The position numbers and the translations under genes were made by a program. The notes beneath the pieces were generated by a model. The model worked only from the letters and a program-made list of their open reading frames with translations. It searched no databases and had not been told where the DNA came from. Shown piece by piece: positions 8,101 through 16,428 of a DNA stretch of 64,000 bases (positions within the stretch are counted from its first letter, which is position 1; every line of letters starts with the position of its first letter). This DNA is from Acuticoccus sp. I52.16.1 (lineage in GTDB: Bacteria; Pseudomonadota; Alphaproteobacteria; Rhizobiales; Amorphaceae). Where the stretch lies: NCBI RefSeq assembly GCF_022865125.1, contig NZ_CP094828.1, positions 3,589,219 through 3,653,218 on the forward strand, read 5' to 3'.

Positions 8101-11048
8101 GACTGGGCGATGATAGCGGCTGAGCCGACGCCTTCGGTCGTGACGTTGCCGTCCTGGTCGACGTTCACGGTGCTGCCATGGCTGCCGGTCCCGCCCTTGC
8201 CGCCCATCGAGACGCCTGCGTTGAAGAATTCGATGCCGCCGACCGCGGTAGCGTTGCCGCCGATGCCGCCGCCGCCACCCACCGATTGCGCGACGATGCC
8301 GTTCGAAAGGTCGCCCTTCGTCAGGATCGAGCCGGTGGTGGTGGTCGTCACCGCCGCGCCCTTGTTGCCGCTCCCGCCGGTGCCGCCGAAGCCGAGATCG
8401 ATGTCGAGGACATTGAAGGCGCCGCGGCGGGTGGCGTTGCCGCCGGCGCCGCCACCACCACCCACCGATTGCGCGAGGAGGGCGTTCGCGAGCTGACCTT
8501 CGGTCGAAAGATTGCCGGACGCGTTGACGGTGACGGCGCTCGACGTGCCGCCCTTGCCGCCGTTGCCACCGATGGCGATGTTGACGGAGGCGGCGCTCGC
8601 GACAGAGAAGGTGGCGGCGTTGCTGCCATTGCCGCCGCCGCCGCCGATCGACTGGGCAAAGATTGCGCGCGAGCCGTCGCCTTTGGTGGCGATGTCCCCA
8701 GCCGAGATCACCGACACGGCGCCGCCGGTGCCACCCTTGCCGCCGCTGACGCCGAGGCTGAGGCCGAAACCGGCGAACTTGCCGGCGCCGAGGCTGCCGC
8801 CCGAGGAGGCGAGGGCGCTGCCGCCGCCCCCACCCACCGACTGGGCGAAGATGCCGTCGGACAGGTCGCCGAGGGTGGTGATGTCGCCGGTCGCATCGAC
8901 GCGTGACGTGCCGCCGTTACCGCCGGGGCCGGCCGAGCCGCCGATCGACACCGAGACCGAATAGGGGGAGAGTGCCGGGTCGATGATGGCGCCTGAATCG
9001 CCGCCGCCGCCGCCCTGCGATTGCGCCACGATGCCGGCCGCCTGGTCGCCGCGCGTTTCGATGTCGGTGCTGGTCTCGAGCACCACCTTGCCGCCATTGC
9101 CGCCGGTCGAGCCGCCACCGCTGGCACCGATCGCCATGGAGAGCGGCAGCCCGCCGGTGGCGGCGACGGCCGCGCCGCCGGAACCGCCGCCTTCGCCGGC
9201 GCTCTGAGCGAAGATGCCGTCCGACTGATCGCCCGTCGTCAGGATGCTGCCGCCGCCTTTGCCATCGACGTCGCCATAGGTCACGTCGCCGCCGTGGCCG
9301 CCCTCGCCGCCGTTGCCGCCGTAGGCGATCGAAAGGCCTGGTGCGGTCGAAAAGCTCGACGAGCCGTTGCCGCCGCCGCCGCCGATGCTCTGCATCAGGA
9401 TGCCGGTGGAGTTGTCGCCCGAGGTCTCGATGGCGCCGGCATTTGCCACCGTCACCGCGTCGCCGTTGCCGCCCTTGCCGCCGTCGCCGCCGAACGCGGC
9501 GAGGGCGCCCGTCGTCAGCGCGAGGCCGCCACCACCGCCGACGCTGGTGGCGTTGATGGCGTCCGACTCGAGGCCCGAGGTGGTGAGGGTGGCCTCGTTA
9601 GTTACGGTAACCTTGCCGCCGTCGCCACCGAGGCCGCCGCTGCCGCCGAGCGCGACGACGCCGCGGCTCTCACCGGCGATGCCGCCGCCGTCGCCGGCGC
9701 TGGCGGCGATCAGCGCCGCGGCGTTGTCGCCCTTGGTGGTGATTGCGCCGCCGTTCAGCGTGGCGATGACTTCGCCGCCATCGCCCCCGGCCGCCCCTTC
9801 CGCCCCGAGGCCGCCGAGGCCGGCGCCCTTTCCGCCGATGCCGCCGCCACCCCCCGTGCTCTCGAGCACGACGCCGCCAGCGTCCGTCCCCTCGGTGGTG
9901 ACGGTGGTGCCGTCCTTCATGGTGAAGCGCACGCGCCCACCCCGCCCGGCGCTTTCCGAGCTCGCACCATACCCGACGAAGCCGCCGCCATTGCCGCCGG
10001 CGCCGGCGAAACCGCCGATCGACTGCGCGGCGACACCCATGCCGCCGTCCTCGCCGGTTGCGATGCTGCCGCCCAGCGTGACGTTGATGCCGCCGCCGTC
10101 GCCGGACCCCGCACCGGAGCCGCCGTTGGCGCGACCGACGCCGCTGCCCTCGCCGCCCTGACCGCCGGCGCCGCCGAGGCTGCGCGCCGAGATGCCGATC
10201 TCGCTGGCGGTGATCGCCGCGTCGCTCCTGACGCTGATGCTGCCGCCATGACCGCCCTTGCCTCCGTTGCCGCCCGTCGACGCGGCGAGACCGGAACTCG
10301 CGTCGCCGCCGTCGCCACCATCGCCGCCGATCGACTGGACCGAGACGCCGAGGCCATTCTTCGAGGCCACCGAGACGCCGCTCGAGAGCTCCATGCTGAC
10401 GCCGTTGCCGGTCGCCCCGGCGCCGCCGGCGCCGCCGTGCGACTGACTGAATGAGGAGTATGTGCCGTCGCCACCATCGCCGCCGTCGCCGCCGCGGCTC
10501 TCGGCGATCACCGCGGCGCGGATCGCCGTGCCCTCTGTCGCGTCGTCGATTGCGAATGTAGAGCGGATCGGGCCGCTCGAGACGCCGACCGTGACGCCGC
10601 CGCTGCGCTCCCCCGCGCCGCCGGCTTCGCCCTTGTTGCCCGGTTCGCCGTCCGCGCCGTCCCTGCCGCGATTGACGAGGCCGAGGGAATGGCCCATTGC
10701 GTCGGTGCCGTACGAGCCGCCGGCAAAGTAGAGATAGAGCGAGGCGGCCAGTGAGGACTTCGGATTGATGATGGCGACCGACGGATTTTCGAACACGCCA
10801 TAAACCGGGGTCGAGGATGGCTTGCCCTCGATCGTCTTGGTGAGGCTGTCGAATTGATAGCTCGTCACATCCGCCGGGGGGCTGTTCTGCGTGTAGTTGT
10901 CGAAGCTGCCGGTGCAGTCGACCCGAACGGTGTCGATGCTGATCGGGACGAGCTGGCAGCCGGCGGCTGCAGGCACGGCGGCGAAAAGCGCATTGAGCGC
11001 ACAGGCGCCGATGGTGAACCCGCCGCAGCGCAATGCAATCTTCGTCAT
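5136..11048 (-). CDS. Very large glycine-rich autotransporter
   Basis: This is a 1970-residue type Va secretion protein. The ATG at 11048 follows a GAGGAG ribosome site and begins a signal peptide (residues 1-30) ending near AAAG. The passenger (about 60-1330) has roughly 20 imperfect units of 60-75 residues with the pattern ITTxGDxSxGIxAQSIGGGGGxGG, a layout expected to form a long beta-helix or beta-roll. A non-Gly linker and beta-helical stalk follow (to about 1690). The last 280 residues form the beta-barrel, starting near SCAWARMQAND and ending in RLEFRF with the terminal Phe needed for outer-membrane insertion. The role is probably adhesion or aggregation (inference). A divergent AraC-type gene lies 350 bases upstream. 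Confidence 0.93.
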   Translation of the reverse strand: MTKIALRCGGFTIGACALNALFAAVPAAAGCQLVPISIDTVRVDCTGSFDNYTQNSPPADVTSYQFDSLTKTIEGKPSSTPVYGVFENPSVAIINPKSSLAASLYLYFAGGSYGTDAMGHSLGLVNRGRDGADGEPGNKGEAGGAGERSGGVTVGVSSGPIRSTFAIDDATEGTAIRAAVIAESRGGDGGDGGDGTYSSFSQSHGGAGGAGATGNGVSMELSSGVSVASKNGLGVSVQSIGGDGGDGGDASSGLAASTGGNGGKGGHGGSISVRSDAAITASEIGISARSLGGAGGQGGEGSGVGRANGGSGAGSGDGGGINVTLGGSIATGEDGGMGVAAQSIGGFAGAGGNGGGFVGYGASSESAGRGGRVRFTMKDGTTVTTEGTDAGGVVLESTGGGGGIGGKGAGLGGLGAEGAAGGDGGEVIATLNGGAITTKGDNAAALIAASAGDGGGIAGESRGVVALGGSGGLGGDGGKVTVTNEATLTTSGLESDAINATSVGGGGGLALTTGALAAFGGDGGKGGNGDAVTVANAGAIETSGDNSTGILMQSIGGGGGNGSSSFSTAPGLSIAYGGNGGEGGHGGDVTYGDVDGKGGGSILTTGDQSDGIFAQSAGEGGGSGGAAVAATGGLPLSMAIGASGGGSTGGNGGKVVLETSTDIETRGDQAAGIVAQSQGGGGGDSGAIIDPALSPYSVSVSIGGSAGPGGNGGTSRVDATGDITTLGDLSDGIFAQSVGGGGGSALASSGGSLGAGKFAGFGLSLGVSGGKGGTGGAVSVISAGDIATKGDGSRAIFAQSIGGGGGNGSNAATFSVASAASVNIAIGGNGGKGGTSSAVTVNASGNLSTEGQLANALLAQSVGGGGGAGGNATRRGAFNVLDIDLGFGGTGGSGNKGAAVTTTTTGSILTKGDLSNGIVAQSVGGGGGIGGNATAVGGIEFFNAGVSMGGKGGTGSHGSTVNVDQDGNVTTEGVGSAAIIAQSIGAGGGVGGVAGNLIIAPQINLRLGGSAGAAGDGGAIDADLGKGGSLTTFGDASPGLLAQSVGGGGGLVSLGLEDGSIEDLDIILGGNGAAGNGGVVEIDNANTIHTEGDESHAILAQSIGGGGGVVFLDQGGIDSNIGIGGTGSRSGNGANVTLVNTAKITTAGDEAAGIIAQSIGGGGGLGANAMLAFGGTADALNLGAAVGGRQNGFAPIVNGGASESGFVRVTSKGDITTTGKAAHGIIAQSVAGSGGIGVVVDDNGETIATMAGTAGGAAGDAGNVSVRVSGNVDVSGEEAHGIIAQSAGSSKGRNTLVNVTGSVTATGKNGRGILAQSGGGSRDGNLTIEVGANGRVTAGAKARAAILMLQDTGGRDDAMVIDNAGIIEKRGSFEDGSDENYAIQVGSGKLTVNNTGLISGNIYGGVTGSIPNGVTVNNKLGAVLELGRETYLGAGKISGGGTITAGERGVIRESTVYGSGGISQGLDGTLHFDHQLGDGIAAEATADKIDIKGVARFNGRVTTEIVGTNLVETGDTGEVEVLQLSKNGSNKVEVQVEDTATVDYRLVEEANDLGTLYSLAYTVDYTPWQDHGIAGTQSASTARNGIDEDDNLGNATRFGFYLDSLVDERLKERAAIATGTLDPSASKYEWVEDMMAYILDIPDVGSLLTNYELMIPNVHSAPLDATLLSGIDFADALLSCSGGTLGEGVATMADEVSCAWARMQANDLHRGATSTTLGYDETSFGISVGLQAEIAEGLSAGMGLSYETASLDADYLRDGSGDRLQAGVLLEKRWDGLTIGAGLTGGFGAYAVDRLTRTPTGLASAKSDSTIGFLSAHLRIARAFDFDAFTLTPKFDAGLHHQWRPGFTETGAGVYGVRIDDYEETAFTLSPEIEIGSEIGFAGIDAHVFARAGVLGLIADDRVMQATFTGVADDGPTLSVKDDPDRIFGKLAVGIDAAINQDWSVKVVGKSLIGADQQAYSGSARLEFRF

Positions 11049-11398
11049 CCGCTCCACTCCTCTAATGCCGGCCAAGGAGTCTCGTCCCGCCGCCACGTCA
11101 CACCGCCCTGACGCGGTCCGGCCAGCCGCCCGATATGGTGAAGCGACCGCGCCGAGAGCGCTGGTTTAGCGAGTGATTTGGGAAGGGACTTACCAATCCG
11201 CGCCAAGTGTCGCGCGGCACTGCAAAGGTTGGTGCGTGTGACTGGTCGACAACAGTTTCAACGCATATCGAGCCTTCCTGCCTCCTGGAAATTGGCTAAA
11301 CTATCGAATTGGACGAGGCGGCTACGCTGAACGCCGCGACTCGAAGGGGCTATTTGCCCGCCGGCCGTGAGAAAGCGCGCCGACCCCGAGGACCGAGG
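11049..11398. promoter_or_regulatory. Divergent promoter region, autotransporter / AraC regulator
   Basis: This 350-base region separates the autotransporter start (11048, minus) from the regulator start (11399, plus), so it must hold both promoters and probable regulator sites. It is visibly less GC-rich from about 11165 to 11310 than the coding DNA on either side. I could not define -35/-10 boxes or a clear operator by eye. Confidence 0.5.
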
Positions 11399-12427
11399 AT
11401 GGCGCCGATTGTGAGTGCACCTTTCGCGATGACCTCGATCCGCGGTCTTGGACCGCTGCCGGCGCTGATCGAGGAGCGTGCGGGTGAGCGGGCGCTCGAC
11501 AAGGTGCTTGCCCGCGTCGGCATGTCGACGGCAATGCTCGGCCGCACCGATCTGATGATCCCGCTCGCCGATATGGTGACGCTCTATGACGCCGCCGCCC
11601 AGGTCACCGGCGATGCGTTGATCGGCATCGAGGCGGGCCAGGAGATGCGTGCCGATTTCGGCTTGTGGACGGTCTATGCGCGCGCCGCCGAGACGCTCGG
11701 CGAATGCCTCGCACGGCTGATGCGCGGGCTCGCCTACCACCAGAGTGGCGGCCGGCTCGCGCTGCGCCGCGACGGCCCCCGCGCGCGGCTCTCCTATCAC
11801 GTGGCGCTCGGCGAAGCGCGGACGCGCGCTCAGCATGCCGAGCACACCCTGCCGGCGCTCCTCGATACGTTCCGCCTTTATCTCGGCCCCGAATGGGCCC
11901 CCGATACGATCGAAGTCGACTACCCGTACGAGCCGCGCCTCGAATCGGTATCGTTGGCGCTCGGCGCGCCGATCCGTGCAGCTGGCGCCTCACCGGCCAT
12001 CGTGTTCGCCGTCGACGCCCTCGAAGCGCGGCGCATCGTGCCGGTGGTCGATTCGCCGCTCGGCTTCGGGGAGATGCGCGCCATCGTGCGCCAGAAGCCG
12101 CCCGACACGGTGTCGGGCGCCGTAGAGGCGATTGTTGGCGCGATGCTGCCGCACGGCGGCGCCGACCTCACGATGGTGGCGCGCCGCTTCGGCCTGTCGC
12201 CGCGCACATTGCAGCGCCGTCTCGGCGTCGAGGGGACGGTGTTTCGCGAGCGCCTCGACGCGGTGCGGGTCACCGAAGCGAAGGCGCTCCTTGCCTCGAG
12301 CGTCCCGATCACGGAGATCGCCTTCCGCCTCGGCTATGCCGACGGGGCGCACTTCACCCGCGCCTTCCGCAGAATGGCCGGGGTGCCGCCGCGTACCTAC
12401 CGAGAGGCTGTGAGAATGCAACGCTGA
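11399..12427 (+). CDS. AraC-family transcriptional regulator
   Basis: This is a 342-residue regulator of the AraC subgroup with an N-terminal arabinose-binding-like domain, as in OruR/ArgR-type proteins. The N-terminal part (LGPLPALIEERAGERALDKV to about residue 200) is the sensor. The C-terminal 100 residues hold two helix-turn-helix motifs: LTMVARRFGLSPRTLQRRL and ITEIAFRLGYADGAHFTRAF, the latter with the AraC signature ending GVPPRTYRE. The ATG at 11399 follows GAGGACCGAGG and gives the usual family length; an upstream start at 11309 would add 30 residues. Its divergent position makes the autotransporter gene the obvious target candidate (inference). Confidence 0.9.
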   Translation: MAPIVSAPFAMTSIRGLGPLPALIEERAGERALDKVLARVGMSTAMLGRTDLMIPLADMVTLYDAAAQVTGDALIGIEAGQEMRADFGLWTVYARAAETLGECLARLMRGLAYHQSGGRLALRRDGPRARLSYHVALGEARTRAQHAEHTLPALLDTFRLYLGPEWAPDTIEVDYPYEPRLESVSLALGAPIRAAGASPAIVFAVDALEARRIVPVVDSPLGFGEMRAIVRQKPPDTVSGAVEAIVGAMLPHGGADLTMVARRFGLSPRTLQRRLGVEGTVFRERLDAVRVTEAKALLASSVPITEIAFRLGYADGAHFTRAFRRMAGVPPRTYREAVRMQR

Positions 12428-12512
12428 GTTCGCGCAAAGCCATTGTGGTGATGGCCTCGCATCGCCGCCTTGGAGCCGGTTTCGAATGCGCCGAGATCGA
12501 CGTACTCGTATT

Positions 12513-12833
12513 TCAGCGATCGCCTACACCGTGCTGGTGGACGCGCACGCACGACGAGTCGATCATCACGATATCCCCGTCGTAAGCATCAAACACAGCA
12601 GCCAGAATGCTGTCCCAAATCCCCTTCGCCCGCCATCGGACGAAGCGGTTAGAGCGTCGTGCGCGGACCGTAGCGCTCGGAATGTTGCGCCATGGCGAGC
12701 GGGTCCGGAACCGCCACAGGATGCCGTTGATCACCCGGCGGTCGTCGACCCGAGGCACGCCACGCACCTTCGTCGGAAGTAGCGGCTGGATGATTGCCCA
12801 TTCCGCATCGGTCAGATCGTGCCGGTCCAGCTC
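12513..12833 (-). pseudogene. Remnant of an IS5-family transposase
   Basis: The minus strand encodes the N-terminal part of an IS5-type transposase: HDLTDAEWAIIQPLLPTK, then RGVPRVDDRRVINGILWRF, then NRFVRWRAKGIWD and the catalytic-domain start DGDIVMIDSSCVRVHQHG. In the middle, one base is lost after the SPWRNIP codons and two more just before NRFVRW, so a short stretch is out of frame and the frame is then restored. The protein stops right after HQHG, where intact elements continue for well over 100 residues. No start codon or terminal inverted repeats were found. It is a dead fragment beside xdhA. Confidence 0.85.
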
Positions 12834-13073
12834 GTGCCCTCCGTCAACGAAATAGAATCAAAGCGGAGAAATTTTGCCCGATCGTTTATGGGGACACTGC
12901 GTAGCCGACGAGATCGGGCCTCGTGCTCGGTGATCGGCAGGTCCTGCAAGATTTCCCCGACTTCGCCCGATCGGCGCTACCGTGCGCGAAGCGGGCGAGC
13001 GCCTTCGTCGAAGAACGATCTTACGTGGTCTTCCAGCGCCGGCGGGGCGCGAGAACAAAGTGCCGGCATGTTG
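12834..13073. other. Non-coding stretch between transposase remnant and xdhA
   Basis: This stretch lies directly downstream of xdhA, where xdhB would be expected. I find no coding sequence resembling a molybdenum-cofactor subunit and no clear repeat here. It may be degraded sequence left by the insertion and deletion event; this is inference. Confidence 0.4.
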
Positions 13074-14492
13074 TCATGGTTCACCTTCGAGGACGTCGGC
13101 GGCGCGGGCGAGGCGGGTGGCGACGCCCGGCGCCGTACGCTCCAGGAAATCACGTGTGAGAAGATTGCGGGCGACCGCGAGCCGGTAGGCCGCCGAGGCG
13201 CGCTGATCGGAGAGGGGGGCGAAGTCGTCCCCCAGCGCGGCGGCGGCCCGAGCCACCGTCTCGGCCGTGTAAGGCGCGCCGGTCAGCGCCGCCTCGGCCG
13301 CGCGGGCGCGCTTGGGGGTGGCCGCCATGCCGCCAAAGGCGAGGCGGGCGTCGACCACGGTGTCGCCCTCCAGCGTCAGCGCGAAGCAGCCGAGGACCGC
13401 GGTGATGTCGGAATCGAAGCGCTTGCTGACCTTGTGGCAGGCGAGGCGGGCGAGACCCGGCAGCGGCACGTGGACCGCGCGCACATATTCGCCCGGCCGG
13501 CGGTCCTGCTTGCCGTAGGCGATGAAGTAATCCTCCAGCGGCAGCGTCCGGCGGCCGCCGGGGTGGCCGAGTTCCAGGGTCGCGCCGGCGGCGATCAGCG
13601 CCGGTGGCAGATCGCCGATCGGAGAGCCGTTGGCGATGTTGCCGCCGACGGTACCGGCGTTGCGCACCTGCAGCCCGCCGAAGCGGCGCATCAGCTCGGC
13701 GATCCCCTTCGTCTCTGCGACATGCCGCGCGAACGCTGCCAGCCGCACTCCCGCGCCGACGACGAGCGTGTCGCCGCGGGTCTCGATCCCGGAGAGATCG
13801 GCGACGTTGCGGGTGGAGACGATGGTGGGCGGGTCGAAGAGCTGCTTCGTCACCCACAGACCGACGTCGGTGGCGCCGGAGAGCACTGTCGCGTCCGGGT
13901 GGGCGGCGATCGCCTCGGCGAGGGCGGCCTCGGTGGTAGGGGCGATGTAGCGGCGCCCGCCGGCAGTGTAGTCGAGCGCGCCGGGGGCGGGCGGTGGTGG
14001 GGACGCCGGCACCGGCCGACCGTCGACCTCGGCGGCGGCGGCCTCGGCGGCGTCCAGGATCGGACCGTACCCGGTGCAGCGGCAGAGGTTGCCGGCGAGC
14101 CGGTCGGTCGTCGCCTGTCGGTCCGCCGGCTCGCCCGGCTGCCGCGCCCAGAGCGACATCACGAACCCCGGCGTGCAGAAGCCGCATTGCGAGGCGTGCC
14201 GGTCGGCCATCTGGCGCTGGATCGGGTGGTTCTCGACCCCTTCGACGGTCGTGATCGCGGTTCCGTGCGCCATCGGGAGCAGCATGATGCAGGCGTTGAT
14301 GGCGCGCATCGTCCCGCTCGAGTCGCGCACGGCGACGGTGCAACTGCCGCAGTCGCCCTCGGCGCAGCCCTCTTTGGTGCCGGTCAGCCCGCGCCCGCGC
14401 AGATACTCGAGCAGCGTCGTGGTCGGGGCGAGGTCGCAGACGGTGTGTGCGGCACCGTTCAGCGTGAAGGCGATGGCGGTCGACGCGGGCAA
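13074..14492 (-). CDS. xdhA: Xanthine dehydrogenase small (Fe-S/FAD) subunit
   Basis: This 472-residue subunit of xanthine dehydrogenase carries electrons from the molybdenum site to NAD. Residues 1-150 bind two [2Fe-2S] clusters: Cys43, 48, 51 and 68 (CAEGDCGSC...C), and Cys103, 106, 137 and 139 (CGFC...CRC). The FAD domain follows, with ATVLSGATDVGLWV and RNAGTVGGNIANGSPIGD. The gene starts 3 bases after uraH, so the two form an operon for the urate/purine pathway. The large catalytic subunit xdhB, normally the next gene, is absent; an IS5 remnant lies there. Without XdhB encoded elsewhere the protein would not be functional. Confidence 0.94.
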   Translation of the reverse strand: MPASTAIAFTLNGAAHTVCDLAPTTTLLEYLRGRGLTGTKEGCAEGDCGSCTVAVRDSSGTMRAINACIMLLPMAHGTAITTVEGVENHPIQRQMADRHASQCGFCTPGFVMSLWARQPGEPADRQATTDRLAGNLCRCTGYGPILDAAEAAAAEVDGRPVPASPPPPAPGALDYTAGGRRYIAPTTEAALAEAIAAHPDATVLSGATDVGLWVTKQLFDPPTIVSTRNVADLSGIETRGDTLVVGAGVRLAAFARHVAETKGIAELMRRFGGLQVRNAGTVGGNIANGSPIGDLPPALIAAGATLELGHPGGRRTLPLEDYFIAYGKQDRRPGEYVRAVHVPLPGLARLACHKVSKRFDSDITAVLGCFALTLEGDTVVDARLAFGGMAATPKRARAAEAALTGAPYTAETVARAAAALGDDFAPLSDQRASAAYRLAVARNLLTRDFLERTAPGVATRLARAADVLEGEP

Positions 14493-14495
14493 GGG

Positions 14496-14843
14496 TCAGG
14501 ACCCGCGATAGGTCGAGTAGGCGTAAGGGGAGATGAGGAGCGGCACATGGTAGTGCGCGGTCGGCTCGGCGATGCCGAAGGCGATGACGACCGTGTCGAG
14601 GAAGGCGGGCTCGGGCAGCTCCAGGCCGATGCGGCGGAAGTAGTTGCCGGCCTCGAACTCCAGCGTGTAGCGGCCGGGGCGGAAGGCCTCGCCGGACAAA
14701 AGCGGCGCCTCGAGCCGGCCGTCGGCATTGGTGGTGCCGGTGGCGATCGCCGCGCCCTCGTCGTCGTAGAGTGCGATGGCGACGCCGCTGGCGGGGGTGC
14801 CGTGAACGGTGTCGAGCACGTGCGTGGTGAGCCGTCCTGCCAT
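14496..14843 (-). CDS. uraH: 5-hydroxyisourate hydrolase
   Basis: This is a 115-residue transthyretin-like enzyme that hydrolyses 5-hydroxyisourate, the product of urate oxidation, towards allantoin. Diagnostic motifs are THVLDTVHGTPA at the N-terminus and the C-terminal YRGS tetrapeptide, preceded by HYHVPLLISPYAYST. The length is normal for the family. It is the first gene of a two-gene unit with xdhA. Confidence 0.95.
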   Translation of the reverse strand: MAGRLTTHVLDTVHGTPASGVAIALYDDEGAAIATGTTNADGRLEAPLLSGEAFRPGRYTLEFEAGNYFRRIGLELPEPAFLDTVVIAFGIAEPTAHYHVPLLISPYAYSTYRGS

Positions 14844-15072
14844 ATTGTCCTCAGTCCAATTCGCGAAACGCTACACGCAGCCCGGCGCGCTCACCAGCCT
14901 GATCTTGGGGCGTTCGCTGCCTGCACCGCGTTCAGCGCGGCCCGGATCCTGCACCGGCGCGGGCGAGCGAGCGCGCCGGGCCTTGCCAACTCCGGATCGA
15001 GTCGCGGACACTCGGCTCACCGAGTGCACGGCGAGCCGGCTGTGGCGCGCCGAGGAATGAACGGAGGTCGTC

Positions 15073-15624
15073 ATGCCGCGCCTGTTCACCGCCCTCACGC
15101 TCCCCGAGGATGTCCGAATGTGGATGACCGGCCTTCGCGGCGGTCTGCGCGGGGCGCGCTTTATCGACGCGGAAAACTACCACGTCACCCTGCGTTTCAT
15201 CGGCGACATCGACGAGCCGACGGCCGACGATGTGGTGGACGCATTGTCGCGGATCCGGCGCGCTCCGGTGACGGTGCGGCTCTGCGGCCTGGGCTCGTTC
15301 GGCAACAAGAAGCAGCCGCATGCGGTGTGGGCCCGCGTCGAGCCGACGTCGGAACTGATGGAGCTGCAGGCCGACCAGGAGCGGGCGCTGCAACGCATCG
15401 GCCTGTCGGCCGAGGCGCGCCGGTTCACCCCGCACGTCACCATCGCGCGCTGCAAGGGCGCCACCGCCCGCGACGTCGCCGACTGGCTGACGCTGCACGG
15501 CGGCTTCAGCGCGCCGCCCTTCGTGGCGGAGACGTTTGCGCTGCTGTCCTCCCGCGCATCGGTCGGCGGCGGTCCCTATGTGACGGAAGACGTCTATCCG
15601 CTGGGCCTGGCGCGCGCCGCCTGA
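15073..15624 (+). CDS. thpR: RNA 2',3'-cyclic phosphodiesterase (LigT/ThpR)
   Basis: This is a 183-residue protein of the 2H phosphoesterase superfamily; ThpR opens 2',3'-cyclic phosphates on RNA ends. Both catalytic His-x-Thr motifs are present: HVTLRF beginning at residue 37 and HVTIAR in the second half. The N-terminal RLFTALTLPEDV and central GLGSFGNKKQPHAVWARV segments fit the family. ATG 15073 follows a CGGAGG-type ribosome site. It stands alone and ends in a strong terminator. Confidence 0.92.
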   Translation: MPRLFTALTLPEDVRMWMTGLRGGLRGARFIDAENYHVTLRFIGDIDEPTADDVVDALSRIRRAPVTVRLCGLGSFGNKKQPHAVWARVEPTSELMELQADQERALQRIGLSAEARRFTPHVTIARCKGATARDVADWLTLHGGFSAPPFVAETFALLSSRASVGGGPYVTEDVYPLGLARAA

Positions 15625-15654
15625 CCGCGGTCCTCGGCGAGGAGGCGACGAGAA

Positions 15655-15686
15655 AAAAGCCCCGGCGCTGCGGCACCGGGGCTTTT
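15655..15686. terminator. Bidirectional terminator between thpR and irr
   Basis: An 11-bp stem pairs AAAAGCCCCGG (15655-15665) with CCGGGGCTTTT (15676-15686) around a 10-base loop. The A and T flanks suit termination in both directions, and it lies between the convergent thpR and irr genes. Confidence 0.88.
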
Positions 15687-15725
15687 GACGTGATCCAAAG
15701 CGGCGCCGGGCCGCGAAAGGGGCGT

Positions 15726-16184
15726 TCAGGGGAGCGGACGGATCCGCACGACGACGTCGACCCGGTGGATCTCCATTCCGTCCGGCGCTTCCGGCACGCG
15801 GCTGAGCGAGAGGGAATCGCCCGGAATATCGCTCACTTCGCCGGTGGTCTCGTCGAAGAAGTGGTGGTGATCGTCGGTGTTGGTGTCGAAGTAGGTCTTG
15901 GTGCCGTCGACCGCGATCTCGCGCAGGAGGCCGACCTCTGTGAACTGGTGCAGCGTGTTGTACACTGTCGCCAGCGACACCGGGACGCGGGCGGTGATCG
16001 CCTCTTCGTGCAGTCCTTCGGCGGAGATGTGACGATGGCCGCGGGCAAACAGGAGATCACCCAGCGCGACGCGCTGGCGAGTCGGCCGCAGACCGGAGGT
16101 TTTCAGCATGTCGCGGACATCAATCGTCGGCGAGCGCACATCCTTGGCGCCATCCATTGTTTCCCGCGAGAAGAAAACTGCCAT
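15726..16184 (-). CDS. irr: Iron response regulator, Fur superfamily
   Basis: This is a 152-residue Fur-family repressor of the Irr type, which in Hyphomicrobiales controls haem synthesis and iron storage in response to haem status. The winged-helix part contains LRPTRQRVALGDLLFARGHRH and VPVSLATVYNTLHQFTEVG; the Irr-type DGTKTYFDTNT precedes His106-108 (DDHHHFF), the haem-sensing histidines. There are no cysteines at all, so the N-terminal haem-regulatory CP motif of Bradyrhizobium Irr is absent, as in many rhizobia. The start could be ATG 16184 or ATG 16157. It is divergent from fabA. Confidence 0.93.
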   Translation of the reverse strand: MAVFFSRETMDGAKDVRSPTIDVRDMLKTSGLRPTRQRVALGDLLFARGHRHISAEGLHEEAITARVPVSLATVYNTLHQFTEVGLLREIAVDGTKTYFDTNTDDHHHFFDETTGEVSDIPGDSLSLSRVPEAPDGMEIHRVDVVVRIRPLP

Positions 16185-16428
16185 CACCACGTCCCAAGAG
16201 CCACGAGGAAAAAATTTCTGCGTACGATCTGAGCACGCAGCCTCGATATAACCGTTCGTTCGTACGAGATCAATGTAGTGCGGGCGTTGGAAACGCTTGC
16301 CACGCCGACCAATTGGGCGATATCGGGCACGCAGGAAAGAGAATGCGTGGCCGGCAACGGTTTGCAGCGCGGCCGTGCGCGTCTTAGGTGAGGGACGGGC
16401 GGCCGATCGGGAGAACGAGCGTTTGGCG

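Noticed and set aside
9021-10454. Several plus-strand frames across the autotransporter gene
   Set aside because: They are the repeat region read backwards, giving Ala/Pro/Arg repeats that simply mirror Gly codons.
6900-10500. Regular DNA repeats that could suggest a CRISPR array or tandem satellite
   Set aside because: The repeats are imperfect, about 180-230 bases apart, in frame, and encode the protein repeat; there are no constant short repeats with unique spacers.
12819-16232. An 1137-codon open frame on the plus strand
   Set aside because: It runs antisense through xdhA, uraH and irr and out of frame through thpR; all four are supported by family motifs.
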